Source of the DNA: Euborellia annulipes
Taxonomy: Eukaryota > Arthropoda > Insecta > Dermaptera > Anisolabididae
DNA length: 64,000 nt
NCBI GenBank assembly: GCA_023213315.1
Contig: JAKCPI010031616.1
Span: 1 to 64,000, forward strand
Direction: 5' to 3'
The notes below the pieces were generated by a model that worked only from the letters and a program-made list of their open reading frames with translations, was not told the DNA's origin and did no database searches. Of the stretch, positions 45,618 through 56,469 are shown piece by piece. The translations under genes were made by a program, and so were the position numbers. Numbering within the stretch: the stretch's first letter is position 1; every line of letters starts with the position of its first letter.

Positions 45618-48600
45618 ATGCCAAGAAAGAGAGATAACAGATCTCTTCGAATTGCTGTTCTTCAAAAAACTCCACAAAAATTTATTAATTCATTAAGTAA
45701 GTATAAACTTTATTAATTTAACCATAAATATATTAGATGATCTCAATCTGAAAGTTATTTGAATAAGGTAGGATCATATTGCTTTAATAAAGAAAATGAA
45801 TTTTCATATACATATGTGACTTGGCCATATAAAAGAAGAGCATACGTTTTCATCTCGATGCTGTATAAATTGAGTTTGCCAATATTCTCATAAGAATTGA
45901 TGATCTAATTAAAGCCAAAACGTTTTCTTGGATTCCGATTTTCATTTGATAGAGGCTATCCTGTTTGGATGAAATCCTCTCTTCCTTAATCTAAAATAAA
46001 TTTTCCTTTTTAATATTAATATCTTATTCAAATTGATTTCTAAAATTATTATACTATCACATCTCTCTTTATACATATAGAGTTTTTTAATAGTTATTTT
46101 TATCAAATTTCTTTTAAAATTAATCATTAATTCCTATTACTTGGAAATTTAAATATCAAAAAAAATGTTCAATTTTATTTGGTGTCAATTTTCAAGATTT
46201 TTTAAAATAAAATTAATTTTTAAATATTTTGATAATTCCAAATTTTAATAGAAATCAATATTTATCAAAAGATTTGAATTATTAATAATACGTACAGTGA
46301 GGGACAATATCCCCCACCCATGCGATTTCTACTTGTGATTATCTCATTGTTTTTAAAAAAATATTATATATTTTTTAATGGAAACTTTAATGGTTCAAAC
46401 CTTGAAAATTCCCAATAAAGATTTTAATTTTCTTTTATAAAAACAATGAAATAATCACAAATAGAAAACCAATAATATTGTCCCTCACTGTACAGCTATT
46501 GTGGCTCCAAAATATTTTCATTTGATAGAGGCTATCCTGTTTGGATGAAATCCTCTCTTCCTTAATCTAAAATAAATTTTCCTTTTTAATATTAATATCT
46601 TATTCAAATTGATTTCTAAAATGTATTATACTATCACATCTCTCTTTATACATATAGAGTTTTTTAATAGTTATTTTTATCAAATTTCTTTTAAAATTAA
46701 TCATTAATTCCTATTACTTGGAAATTTAAATATCAAAAAAAATGTTCAATTTTATTTGGTGTAAATTTTCAAGATTTTTTAAAATAAAATTAATTTTTAA
46801 ATATTTTGATAATTCCAAATTTTAATAGAAATCAATATTTATCAAAAGATTTGAATTATTAATAATACGTACAGTGAGGGACAATATCCCCCACCCATGC
46901 GATTTCTACTTGTGATTATCTCATTGTTTTTAAAAAAATATTATATATTTTTTAATGGAAACTTTAATGTTTCAAACCTTGAAAATTCCCAATAAAGATT
47001 TTAATTTTCTTTTATAAAAACAATGAAATAATCACAAATAGAAAACCAATAATATTGTCCCTCACTGTACAGCTATTGTGGCTCCAAAATAAAAGAAATA
47101 TATATATGTATATATACGTATATATAAAATTTAAGATTATAAGAATTATATTAAAAATTAAATCAATTTTAAATATTAAATAGAAATTAGCTATACATTT
47201 CAAATAAATGCTGAGGTAGTGTGATTAGATCAATAATTGTCTGTAATCGTGTTTGTGTTTGATTTGGGTTGACTTCGGGTAGGCAGATGCCTACTTTCCA
47301 AGCCCCAAATGTTGCTGATCTGGTTGGAGAGACTTCGGGCATAGGCAGATTGAGGTCCCCGAAGTCAACCCAAATCAAACTCAAACACGATTACACATAG
47401 ACATCCACTAAACAGATTCGAGGATCAACAAAGACTAAGATCTTTACGTTATAATCCACCTTCGCCATTAGCAGCGCATCTATTCATATTTCTTAAACGA
47501 AACGAAGTATGCTGGGTCAACAGTATTAAGGTTATGGAGAAAGAAAAACCAGCGAATGCTTTCCACGTTAAAACAATTTATTCGCAGATATTTCGGTAAG
47601 CCTAACGCAAACCATCCTCAGTGCTTCAAATTATATGATTGTGGAGCGTTTAATAAACTCATAAAATGCTTGAGAAGCCATTCTATATATGGAGGGGACA
47701 AAATCGTATGAAGCAAGTCACTGAGAGAAAAATAGCATCATATACATAAGACACAATCGAATTTTTGTATGCTTTAAGATAATTTCTCACAGTGACCCAC
47801 CAGGCGCGTGTACTTTCTAATACTATTAGAGTATTAGAAAGTACACGCGCCTGGTGGGTCACTGTGAGAAATTATCTTAAAGCATACAAAAATTCGATTG
47901 TGTCTTATGTATATGATGCTATTTTTCTCTCAGTGACTTGCTTCATACGATTTTGTCCCCTCCATATATAGAATGGCTTCTCAAGCATTTTATGAGTTTA
48001 TTAAACGCTCCACAATCATATAATTTGAAGCATTGAGGATGGTTTGCGTTAGGCTTACCGAAATATCTGCGAATAAATTGTTTTAACGTGGAAAGCATTC
48101 GCTGGTTTTTCTTTCTCCATAACCTTAATATTCATATTTCTTATTCTTCTTCACTCCTCGCCTCAATCCCGCGATGCGGGGTCGGCGGACTTGACTTTTT
48201 CCCCCAGCATCTATTCATATTTCAATTGTCTAAAGATTTTTTTGTTTTTAGGAAAAAATGATGAAGTTCAGGAAGACAAAGATAGTTCTTTAGATATATC
48301 CAACACTTCAACACTTTTATCAGAGAAAGCTTCTTCAAATGAATCCTCCAGCGTGCATTTTCGATCTATTCTAAATGAATCGAGCAATGAAAATATTTCT
48401 ACTCCTGAAAAGTGTGATATAAATCAAGATTGTGTTGTGCAATTATGCCGATTATCAACTGATGAGAGTTCTTTAGATGAAAGCAATATAACTTTAAATA
48501 AGAGTCAAAAATCAACCCTTAATATAAATTCATCTCTTATGAATACCATTAATACTGTTGAAAATGACACTGAGTATTCCAATTCATCATCTCCAAATAC

Positions 48601-51600
48601 CAGCGGATTCCGGAAAGCGTTAATCTCTTCAAAAGAAGAAAATTCATCAATCTCTTCAAATAAAGAAATTCCAGAAGATCACTCGCCTGAAAGTTCACCA
48701 TTAAATTTAATGACATCAAAAGAACAACTAAATTATGAAAATGATAATTCTTCACTAAATGTTAACGGATTCAGTGCTGCAATAACATCGCCAAATAAAG
48801 AAATTCCAGAAGAAGATGAGTCGCCTGAAATTTCACCATTAAATTTAAGGACCTCTTCTCTAACTTTAAATAAGGAACTTAACTCACAAGAAGACATTAC
48901 TTCGCCGAATACCAGCGGATTTCGTAGAATTCTCCAATCTGAAAATGAAAAAAATAAAGAAAATACTCAAGAATCTGAAAATATATCATTAGAATTAAGT
49001 ACTCCTAAAACCCAAAATGAAGAATTAAATGATAAAATTGAAATTAATAAAGAATGTGAACTAAAATCCACTGAAAATAGTGAAGAAATTAATTTTAATT
49101 ATGAAAAAAACTCTCAAGATAATTCTTCAGAAAATGATATTAATGAAAACTCAAATACAGATACGGGAAATGATAGTGGCTTTAAAAAAGCCCTTATGAG
49201 TTCAAATGAAGATGTTGATGTAGACAATGAAAATGATTCTAAAACAAAATCTTCATCAGATTTAAAAAATGAATTAAAAACCTTTAATGAAGATTATGAA
49301 AATAATTTATCTAGAAAGAATTCAAAAGAGAAAGCCCTTGCAATTAATTTTGAGTCAACTTCCAATGATACTTCTGCTAATACCTCTGATAATTTTTCAA
49401 ATTTTAGAAAAGCTCTAATGACTTCTAATGAAGAATGTGAAGGAGATTTGAAGAAATCGCAATCGAATCTAAATATTTCTAAAACAAAAAAAGTTTATGA
49501 AATTTCCATGATTCGAAGGTCAAATCGAATCCGAAAATCATCAAATAAAAATAAAAAAGGAAGTAGTTTATTTGAGGACAATTTACAAGAGAAATCATTA
49601 ACCCAATTTGAAACAACTTTGAAAGATACCATAGATAATGAAAAGACAAATGTATTATCAACTAGAAATTCATCAGGCTTTAGAAAAGCTTTAATGACTT
49701 CTAATGAAGATTGTAGATAATAACTGAAAATACCCTTTGAAAAAACAAACTTCTAAAATAATTACTGATAGTAATAAAAAATCAAATAAAAGTAAAATAA
49801 ATGAAAATAATTCATCAACTAATTTGGGAATATCTTTAATGGATAGTTCTGATAATACTAAAAATGAAAATTCAAATATTTCTTCTAGAAATTCATCAGG
49901 CTTTAGGAAAGCTTTAATGACTTCTAATGAAGATTGTGACAAAACTGAAAATACTCCTTTGAAAAAACAAACTTCTATAATGATTACTCATAGTAATAAA
50001 AAATCAAATAAAAGTAAAATAAATGAAAATAATTCATCAACTAATTTGGGAATATCTTTAATGGATAGTCCTGATAATACTAAAAATGAAAATTCAAATA
50101 TTTCTTCTAGAAATTCATCAGGCTTTAGGAAAGCTTTAATGACTTCTAATGAAGATTGTGACAAAACTGAAAATACTCCTTTGAAAAAACAAACTTCTAA
50201 AATGATTACTCATAGTAATAAAAAATCAAATAAAAGTAAAATGAATGAAAATAATTCATCAACTAATTTGGGAATATCTTTAATGGATAGTCCTGATAAT
50301 ACTAAAAATCAGAATTCAAATATTTCTTCTAGAAATTCATCAGGCTTTAAGAAAGCTCTAATGACTTCTAATGAAGATTTTGATCAAACTGAAAATCCTC
50401 CTTTGGAAAAACAAATTTCTAAAACAAAAATGGTTATTAATATTAATAAAAGTAAAATAAGTGAAAATAATTCGAAGGCTTCATCCACTAATTTGGGAAT
50501 ATCTTTAATGGATAGTCCTGATAATAGTACTAAAAATCAGAATTCAAATATTTCCTCTAGAAATTCATCAGGCTTTAGGAAAGCTCTAATGACTTCTAAT
50601 GAAGATTTTGATCAAACTGAAAATCCTCCTTTGAAAAAACAAATTTCTAAAACAAAAATGGTTATTGATATTAATAAAAGTAAAATAAGTGAAAATAATT
50701 CGAAGGCTTCATCCACTAATTTGGGAATATCTTTAATGGATAGTCCTGATAATAGTACTAAAAATCAGAATTCAAATATTTCCTCTAGAAATTCATCAGG
50801 CTTTAGGAAAGCTCTTATGACTTCTAATGAAGATTTGGATAAAACTAAAAATACAAATCTTAAAAATTCTAATAAAAAAATACTTGATAATTCTAATGAA
50901 AAATCTAATAACTTTAAAAGATTCCTAAAAGATTCTACTTTTGATAACAATGTAGAAAAAAATAAAATATTTGAACAAAATTCAAAGGAAGTCAGCTTAT
51001 CAACTAATTATGAGACAACCTTTATGGATACCATTGATAAGCGAATGGATAATGAAAATTCTAATGCATCATCGGCTAGAAATTCATCAGGTTTTAGAAA
51101 GGCTTTAATGACATCGAATGAAAGTTATAATGAAAATAATTCATCTCATCATAAAAGAAATAACATCAATGATATTAAAGGAAAATCTAATAACAGTAAA
51201 AATTCAACATCAGTAAATAGACTTTCGACTACAAATGTTGAAAAAAAAAATTCAAAGAAAATGTCTTTATCAACAAATTTTGAAACAACTTTTATGGATA
51301 ATAGCGATTCTGATAATGAAAATTCAAATGCCTCATTTTCTAGAAATTCAAATTTCAGAAAAGCTCTAATGTCTTTGAACGAAAATTTTGATGAGTCATC
51401 AAATGACTCTAAGAAAAGATTATCAAAATTTAATGAAATTTCAGCCATCACTAGAAATTCAAGTGGTTTCCATAAAACTTCAAATTCATCGATTGAAAGT
51501 AAAAATAAAACATATCAAGATAAATCATCGGATGGTTTTCGAAAAGCTTTAATGACTTCCAATGAAGAAGATGAGAATGATAGTAGGATAAAAAATAAAA

Positions 51601-54146
51601 ACAAATCATTATCTAGAAATCTCGGAGCATCTTTTACTGATACCGTTGAGGGTAGTGAGAACATTGTGGATGAAAATATAAACACAAGAACCGAAAATTC
51701 AGATGGTTTTCGTAAAGCTTTAATGACTTCAAATGAAGAAGATGAAAATAATTCTACAAAAATATCTATAAGAAATTATATTGAAAGTAAAGTTGATGAT
51801 AATGATGATGATGATGACGATAATGAAGATGATGATGAGGATAATGAAGATAATGATGATGATAATGATGGCATTAATATGGAATCTATTACTCACAATT
51901 CACATCATTACCAAAATGAAGATATCGAAGATGAAAATGACATATTAAGAACGAATACTATCAATAATGATGATGAGGATGATAGTGAAAATTTAGAATC
52001 TCATAACTCACTTACTGGTTTCAAAGAAATGTTAATTGCCACGAATGAAGAAAGCGATGATGATGATAATAAAAGTGAAAAACAGTCGATCAGAATTAAA
52101 AATTCTCGATATTTCTCAACATTTATGAGTCCAATTAATGAATCCAATGAAGATGTAACTGACATACAGAGTAGAACTTCTCGAATCTCTTCACGGCATT
52201 CAAAAAGATTAAGGTCATTTATTGAATCACCCAATAGTCAGCTTACTTTACATGAGAAATATCATCATACACCAACAAATAATTTATTAGAAGAAAAAGA
52301 ATTTTCAACCGATAGAATGCCTCCTTTTGAACCTTATTTATTAAGTAAGTCACCTCTAAAAGATGTTCTTTCTGATAATAGCGATGAAGATGAAGATGAC
52401 GAAATCAGTAATTCCAAAAAAATTGAAACTTCTTTACCCAAACAATCATCCTTTACAAATTTCGCAATTGAACGTTTTATGGCTTCAACAAGTAATTCAA
52501 ATGCATCGTCCTCTCAAGAACCTCCTCGAGATTTCGTTTTTAAAGAGCCTTTACAAGTTTCACAATCTATTAATTATACAGTTTTCTCGTCAAAACGTTC
52601 TACACTCTCTTCAAAAAGATCAACAACTAGTATAACACAAAGACGAAAGAAAATTTCTACACCTCGGGCAGAAACAACGGAGGGAAATGATTATTGGGCC
52701 GGAATTTCTTCATTATCATCTATAAATTCACCAAAGTCTCATCGGTCAAAAACATTAAAACGAAATCATCAAATTGAAGAGACGAATTCGCATGATTTAA
52801 ATAAAAAAGCTAAAAAAGATTTAGAAAATGAATATAATAGTCTATTGAGTGAAAAATATAAAAGAGAATTGAGAAAAAATATTGAGAGTTTACAAAATTG
52901 TGAAAACGTATCTAGATTTATAATAGAAGAAGAAGAAGATGAAAAAAATAAACCAGAACCGCAAATGAAATTAAAGCGAAGAAATCAAAATCCAAAAACC
53001 ACAAAAATTATTAAAAAAAAACCATATACCGGCCGTTTGAAAAAACCTGCTTTATGGATTAATGATCGTTTATATGAATATCTTGAGCGAAAATGTGGAT
53101 CTCGTCAGGATTCTGAAAAGGTATTTATTATTTAATTTTTTTTTTTTTTTTTTTTTAATTAATGTTTTTTATTAGTCGCTTCAAACCACGTTGAAAATTT
53201 AATTCGATACCCAAAAATGGGTAACAAAATGTATAGTAGAGTTCAATATTAAAGCATCTTGTGCGTTAACTCATGTGATTATTTCATTGTTTTTTACTTT
53301 CTCTTATATATATGTAATATATAGAAAGAAAGTATTGCGATTATGTCAAAAATTCGGATGTTGAGATTTTGATGGATATACATGTTTTGAGGTCGCCTGA
53401 GTCCAAAAAATTGGATCCCGTAAATTTGTCTGTCTGATCGTCTGTGTTCTGAAGTACTTTTTCAGTTTTTTTTTTTTTTGTTTTTTTTTTTTTCGAATTT
53501 CTCAAAATCGGCTCTAACGATTTTGATTAAAATTCATAAATCAATTATTTTTTAGATCGTCTTTAAAATGTATATTCTCATTTTGCCCTGAAAATTGTTT
53601 GAAGCACACTTTACTGATGTAGTATTTCAGATTTTTCAATGTTATACCCTATGGGGATTTGTATGTTAATTGCGATTCCAAAAGGGGTAATCCGAAATAT
53701 TTGCCAAATAAACTATTTTAATGTGGAAAGCAACCGCTGGTTTATTTTATCCATAACCATTTAATATTTTCTCCATAACCATTTAATATTTTTTTCTTTT
53801 CTTTGCCACTCAAAATATTACTATTTTATTTCTATCTGAATTTTTTTTACTTTTTTAGATTGCTTTATATTTGCATGAATCATTCAAAAAATTAAAGAAG
53901 AAATCAATTTCCAAAGTCAGCCAACTTGCCCAAGTTTATGATATAGAACGGCTTCTATATAAGAAGAAAATTATTGTTTGTTATATAGATTTAATATATT
54001 TTTTTAATGATTATATACCAAGAGAATTGGGCGAATTGGTAATTCCATCAATTTCTGGTTCAGAAAATGGAGCGATACGCCTAGGACCGCCAAGACCTCA
54101 AGTAGATCTATTTGAACCTTTAAATTACGATTCAGATTCAGAATAA
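45618..54146 (+). CDS. CENP-T-like kinetochore protein with repeated Ndc80-docking-like motifs (one frameshift)
   Basis: Exons 45,618-45,696, 48,252-53,120 and 53,859-54,146; junctions agree in phase (A|GA, and phase 0). About 1,744 residues if the net +1 shift near 49,713-49,731 is discounted. As read, exon 2 stops at TAA-TAA there and reopens in another frame. CENP-T is the histone-fold protein that ties centromeric chromatin to the Ndc80 microtubule coupler. The C-terminus fits: DIERLLYKKKIIV...DLIYFFNDYIPREL-GELVIP aligns without gaps over 35 residues to human CENP-T DLELLMRRQ...HLPLEYRQLLIP, following a helix-rich, basic stretch (LKKPALWINDRLYEYLERK). The long acidic, Ser/Asn-rich N-terminal part carries 17-18 copies of GFRKALMTSNE, five to six of them in 222-228-bp tandem repeats, plus an Asp-rich tract near 51,800-51,870. 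AATAAA at 54,270. The frameshift may be an error, an allele or a hidden intron; conservation of the C-terminus argues the gene is alive. Confidence 0.8.
46295..46490. mobile_element. Mariner/Tc1-type MITE
   Basis: CAGTGAGGGACAATAT ... ATATTGTCCCTCACTG with TA borders; same family as 31,109-31,318. The tandem-duplicated twin is at 46,872-47,067. Confidence 0.8.
46872..47067. mobile_element. Mariner/Tc1-type MITE, duplicated twin
   Basis: Same ends and borders as 46,295-46,490. It was copied by the tandem duplication, not by transposition, because its flanks match too. Confidence 0.8.
47265..47400. repeat. Short inverted repeat
   Basis: 'gtgtttgatttgggttgacttcgg' at about 47,250-47,277 is the inverse of 'ccgaagtcaacccaaatcaaactcaaac' at about 47,358-47,386. 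It forms a hairpin around a 'cttcgggtaggcagatgcc' pair. Lies in intron 1 of the CENP-T-like gene. Confidence 0.6.
47531..48123. repeat. Near-perfect 0.6-kb palindrome with hammerhead-like cores
   Basis: Arms of about 294 bp (47,531-47,824 and 47,830-48,123) are inverted copies with very few differences, around a 5-base centre. Each arm reads GCA-CTGAGGA-T-GGT...ACC-GAAATATC-TGC (minus strand 47,584-47,628; plus strand 48,028-48,072, where the first C is T), a hammerhead-type fold. A degraded relative is at 5655-6475 and a solo fragment at about 53,650-53,760. It sits about 130 bp upstream of the exon 2 acceptor. Confidence 0.8.
53286..53858. other. Intron 2 of the CENP-T-like gene: repeat copy
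   Basis: Bases 53,286-53,640 are an inverted copy of the 44-kb repeat ('actttctcttatatat', 'gttgagattttgatggatatac', 'tctgtctg', 'gtactttttcag'). A fragment of the palindrome family lies at 53,650-53,760. No exon. Confidence 0.55.
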
Positions 54147-54350
54147 AACTTAATTCTTATTCATATATTTTATAAATATTGTACATTTCTATCTTTTTAC
54201 TTTTATAATTATCTTAATATAAAATGTTTTGTAAAAATTTTTTTGTAATTTAATATTACTAAAATAGAAAATAAATTTGTTTTTAAATATATATATATAA
54301 TAAATAATCTGTATATTTACTTTTATTTATTCTATATAAAATGTATAACA

Positions 54351-54609
54351 CAGGGGCGTATATAGAAATTTTTTTCGGGGGGGGGGGGGGGGCCGAACTC
54401 AAAAATTTTTCTGAGGAAAATTTTTTTTTTAAGAAACTATACTTTTTTCACAGGAAATTTTTTGAGGAACATTTTTTCTATTGCGGAACCAAAGTTGTCC
54501 ATCCTGCGGAAAAATTTGTTGCGCTGTATATCCCTATATGTGTATATGTGTTTGGGAAATTTCGGGGGGGGGGGGGGGGCCCTCGCCCCTCCCCTTAAAT
54601 ACGCCCCTG
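54351..54609. mobile_element. MITE with CAGGGGCGTATA ends, perfect 8-bp duplication
   Basis: The left end CAGGGGCGTATATAG and right end TTAAATACGCCCCTG are inverted repeats; GTATAACA is repeated exactly at 54,343-54,350 and 54,610-54,617. It has long G-runs near both ends. A partial relative is at 25,681. The overlapping open frames are low complexity. Confidence 0.8.
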
Positions 54610-55024
54610 GTATAACATTACATGTATAATTGTTACTGACTCCAAGCACCCCTATTTTAAATCTTGTCCTCTCATAACGAGTAAATTCGCATAACGAACA
54701 AAACAAATTGTAAAACCTCGCTTAACGAGCGACGTTTTGCACATTTTCACAAACTTGTATTATATTTACAACAATGTTATATGAATAACAATTAATTGTA
54801 TTAATTATTAGAAAGATAATTAGGAAATAGAAAATTGTTTTTTTTTTTTTGAGAGAGGTTTAATAAACCCTTGCAAAAATGTCCGCGAATTCAGGTATGA
54901 TACACAAGGTTTTTTTTGTTCAATGATTTATTTATTTAACTTTAACTCTTTATATATATATATATTATTTCCGAGCCAACGGTTACCAGTTTAAAATTAA
55001 ATAATAAAGGTTAGTACCCTTGTA

Positions 55025-55460
55025 CAGTGAGGGACAATATTAAGCCCCTGTCCCTCACTGTACCTTGTCCCATCCCCCCATGCAGTGGGTCTTGTTGAGT
55101 ATGCGGGTTTGTTTTTGTTTATTGTCTAAATTTGCCCATGACCTATGGCTCAGAAAAAGAGCATTGGCTCATGATACCAAAGGTCAAGGGTTCGCTCCCG
55201 GCCCAGGCGATTTTGAATTGGATACCAATTAAGTGAAATAAATAGGGTCGGGGTCTAAAAGGCCTCCGAAGCCGAAAAGACCTTAAATATTAAGTCCCAC
55301 CCATGTGTTTTCTACTTGTGATTATTTCATTGTTTTTATAATAATAATATATATTTTTTAATGGAAACTTTCATGGTTCAAACCTAAAAAATTTCCAATA
55401 TAGATTTTCTGAAATAATCACAAGTAGAAAACGCGTGAGACTTAATATTGTCCCTCACTG
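55025..55460. mobile_element. Rearranged mariner-type MITE with SINE inside
   Basis: At 55,025-55,070 two opposed MITE ends (CAGTGAGGGACAATATTAAG and TCCCTCACTG) lie almost back to back with TA borders. At 55,285-55,460 there is most of another copy lacking its left outer end, terminating in TCCCTCACTGTA. Between them (55,138-55,283) is a plus-strand tRNA-derived SINE: A-box-like TATGGCTCAGAAAAAGAGC, B-box-like GGGTTCGCTCCC, and tail 'ggcctccgaagccgaaaagacc'. Confidence 0.6.
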
Positions 55461-55584
55461 TACTGTCAAAGGGGTATATTGAATTTTTCGGGGGGGGGGG
55501 GAGAACTAATTTTTAATTATCCCCTCCTCCATATCAGGGCCGCATCTAGGGAGAGGGCAGTGGGGGCATGCCCCGGGCGCCAAT

Positions 55585-55828
55585 CAGTAGCGGATCCAGA
55601 GGTGTTTCTCGGGGGGGGGGGGTAATTTGGAGTGACTGGTCGCACAGCACGCAATTTTTTCTTAATTTCGGTAATTTAAAGGCGCATTCTGTACTTGTTT
55701 GCCAGAATATAAATACAAATCAAATTTTTAAAATTTTACATTAAAAATACATTTTTTTTTTTTTGAAAAAAAGTATTTTTTTTTAATCTCAGGAGGGGGG
55801 GGGGGTAATTACCCCCGACCGACCTTGG
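55585..55828. mobile_element. G/C-run MITE, third copy
   Basis: The left end CAGTAGCGGATCCAGAGG and the body words 'tttctcgggg', 'ggagtgactggtcgcacagcac' and 'ggtaattacccc' match 1232-1512 and 19,457-19,720. The right end is damaged ('gaccgaccttgg'). Confidence 0.6.
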
Positions 55829-56469
55829 CAGCAATTAAAGAAAGATTTACTAAAAAAAAAAGGTAAATTGATATGAATTTTGTATAGAAAATTTTAAGGA
55901 GGGGGCGGCAAATTAAATTGTGGCCCCCTAAAAAATCTAGTTCCGGCCCTGCTCCATACACAAAAATATTTTTAAAATACCGTATATCCCTAAACACTGA
56001 GGGCTCCGGGCCCTCTCAAAGACAAATTTTCAATAAATTTTTTTTTTTATCTAAATTTTTCAGTTTTTAGTTGGGCCCTCTCAAAGACAAATATTTGGGG
56101 GCCTATCCCGGCTCGGGGCCTGGGGCTGACCGGCCCCCTCCCCCCTCGGTACGCCACTGGTTCTCTCAACTCAATGAGTGAAATTTTATTAAGAATAAGA
56201 AATAGTAATATATTTTATTTATAGATATTATTATATATGCATCCAAAATAAATTGAACATTTTATAGATTAAATTTTTTTTTAAATTCGTTGCTGCTTTC
56301 CTAACCATAGATTAACCTAATCACGTGATTTGGTTAAACAATCATGTAATTAAAGAAGATTACTTCATCTTTGTGATTTTTCCATTTTATTTTTATTTTT
56401 ACATTTTTAATTTTTTTTAAATTTTCCCTTTTCAAATGTAATTACTTTCAAATAACGAGTCAAAAAAAA

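Larger units (their letters stand above)
45941..47089. repeat. Recent 574-bp tandem duplication in intron 1 of the CENP-T-like gene
   Basis: Two nearly identical units, 45,941-46,514 and 46,515-47,089, each begin 'ttttcatttgatagaggc' and end 'cagctattgtggctccaaaat'. Each contains one complete mariner-type MITE (46,295-46,490 and 46,872-47,067). Only a handful of single-base differences are visible, so the event is young. Confidence 0.85.
54610..56469. other. Repeat-rich interval between the CENP-T-like and C3orf33-like genes
   Basis: Contains the elements listed separately at 55,025-55,460 and 55,585-55,828, and GC-rich debris at 55,500-55,580 and 55,900-56,160 that resembles broken MITE ends ('gtacgccactgg' at 56,150). 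No gene is seen before 56,470. Confidence 0.45.

Noticed and set aside
48191..48251. ATG at 48,191 as the start of the long Ser/Asn-rich protein
   Set aside because: It lies in intron sequence before a clear acceptor at 48,250-48,251; the upstream exon at 45,618 joins in phase and gives a better start.
48252..53120. CRISPR-like or satellite interpretation of the 222-bp repeats
   Set aside because: The repeats are coding, multiples of three, and continue as diverged protein repeats on both sides.
54341..54706. Frames on both strands around 54.4 kb
   Set aside because: Lie within the MITE at 54,351-54,609 and its flanks.
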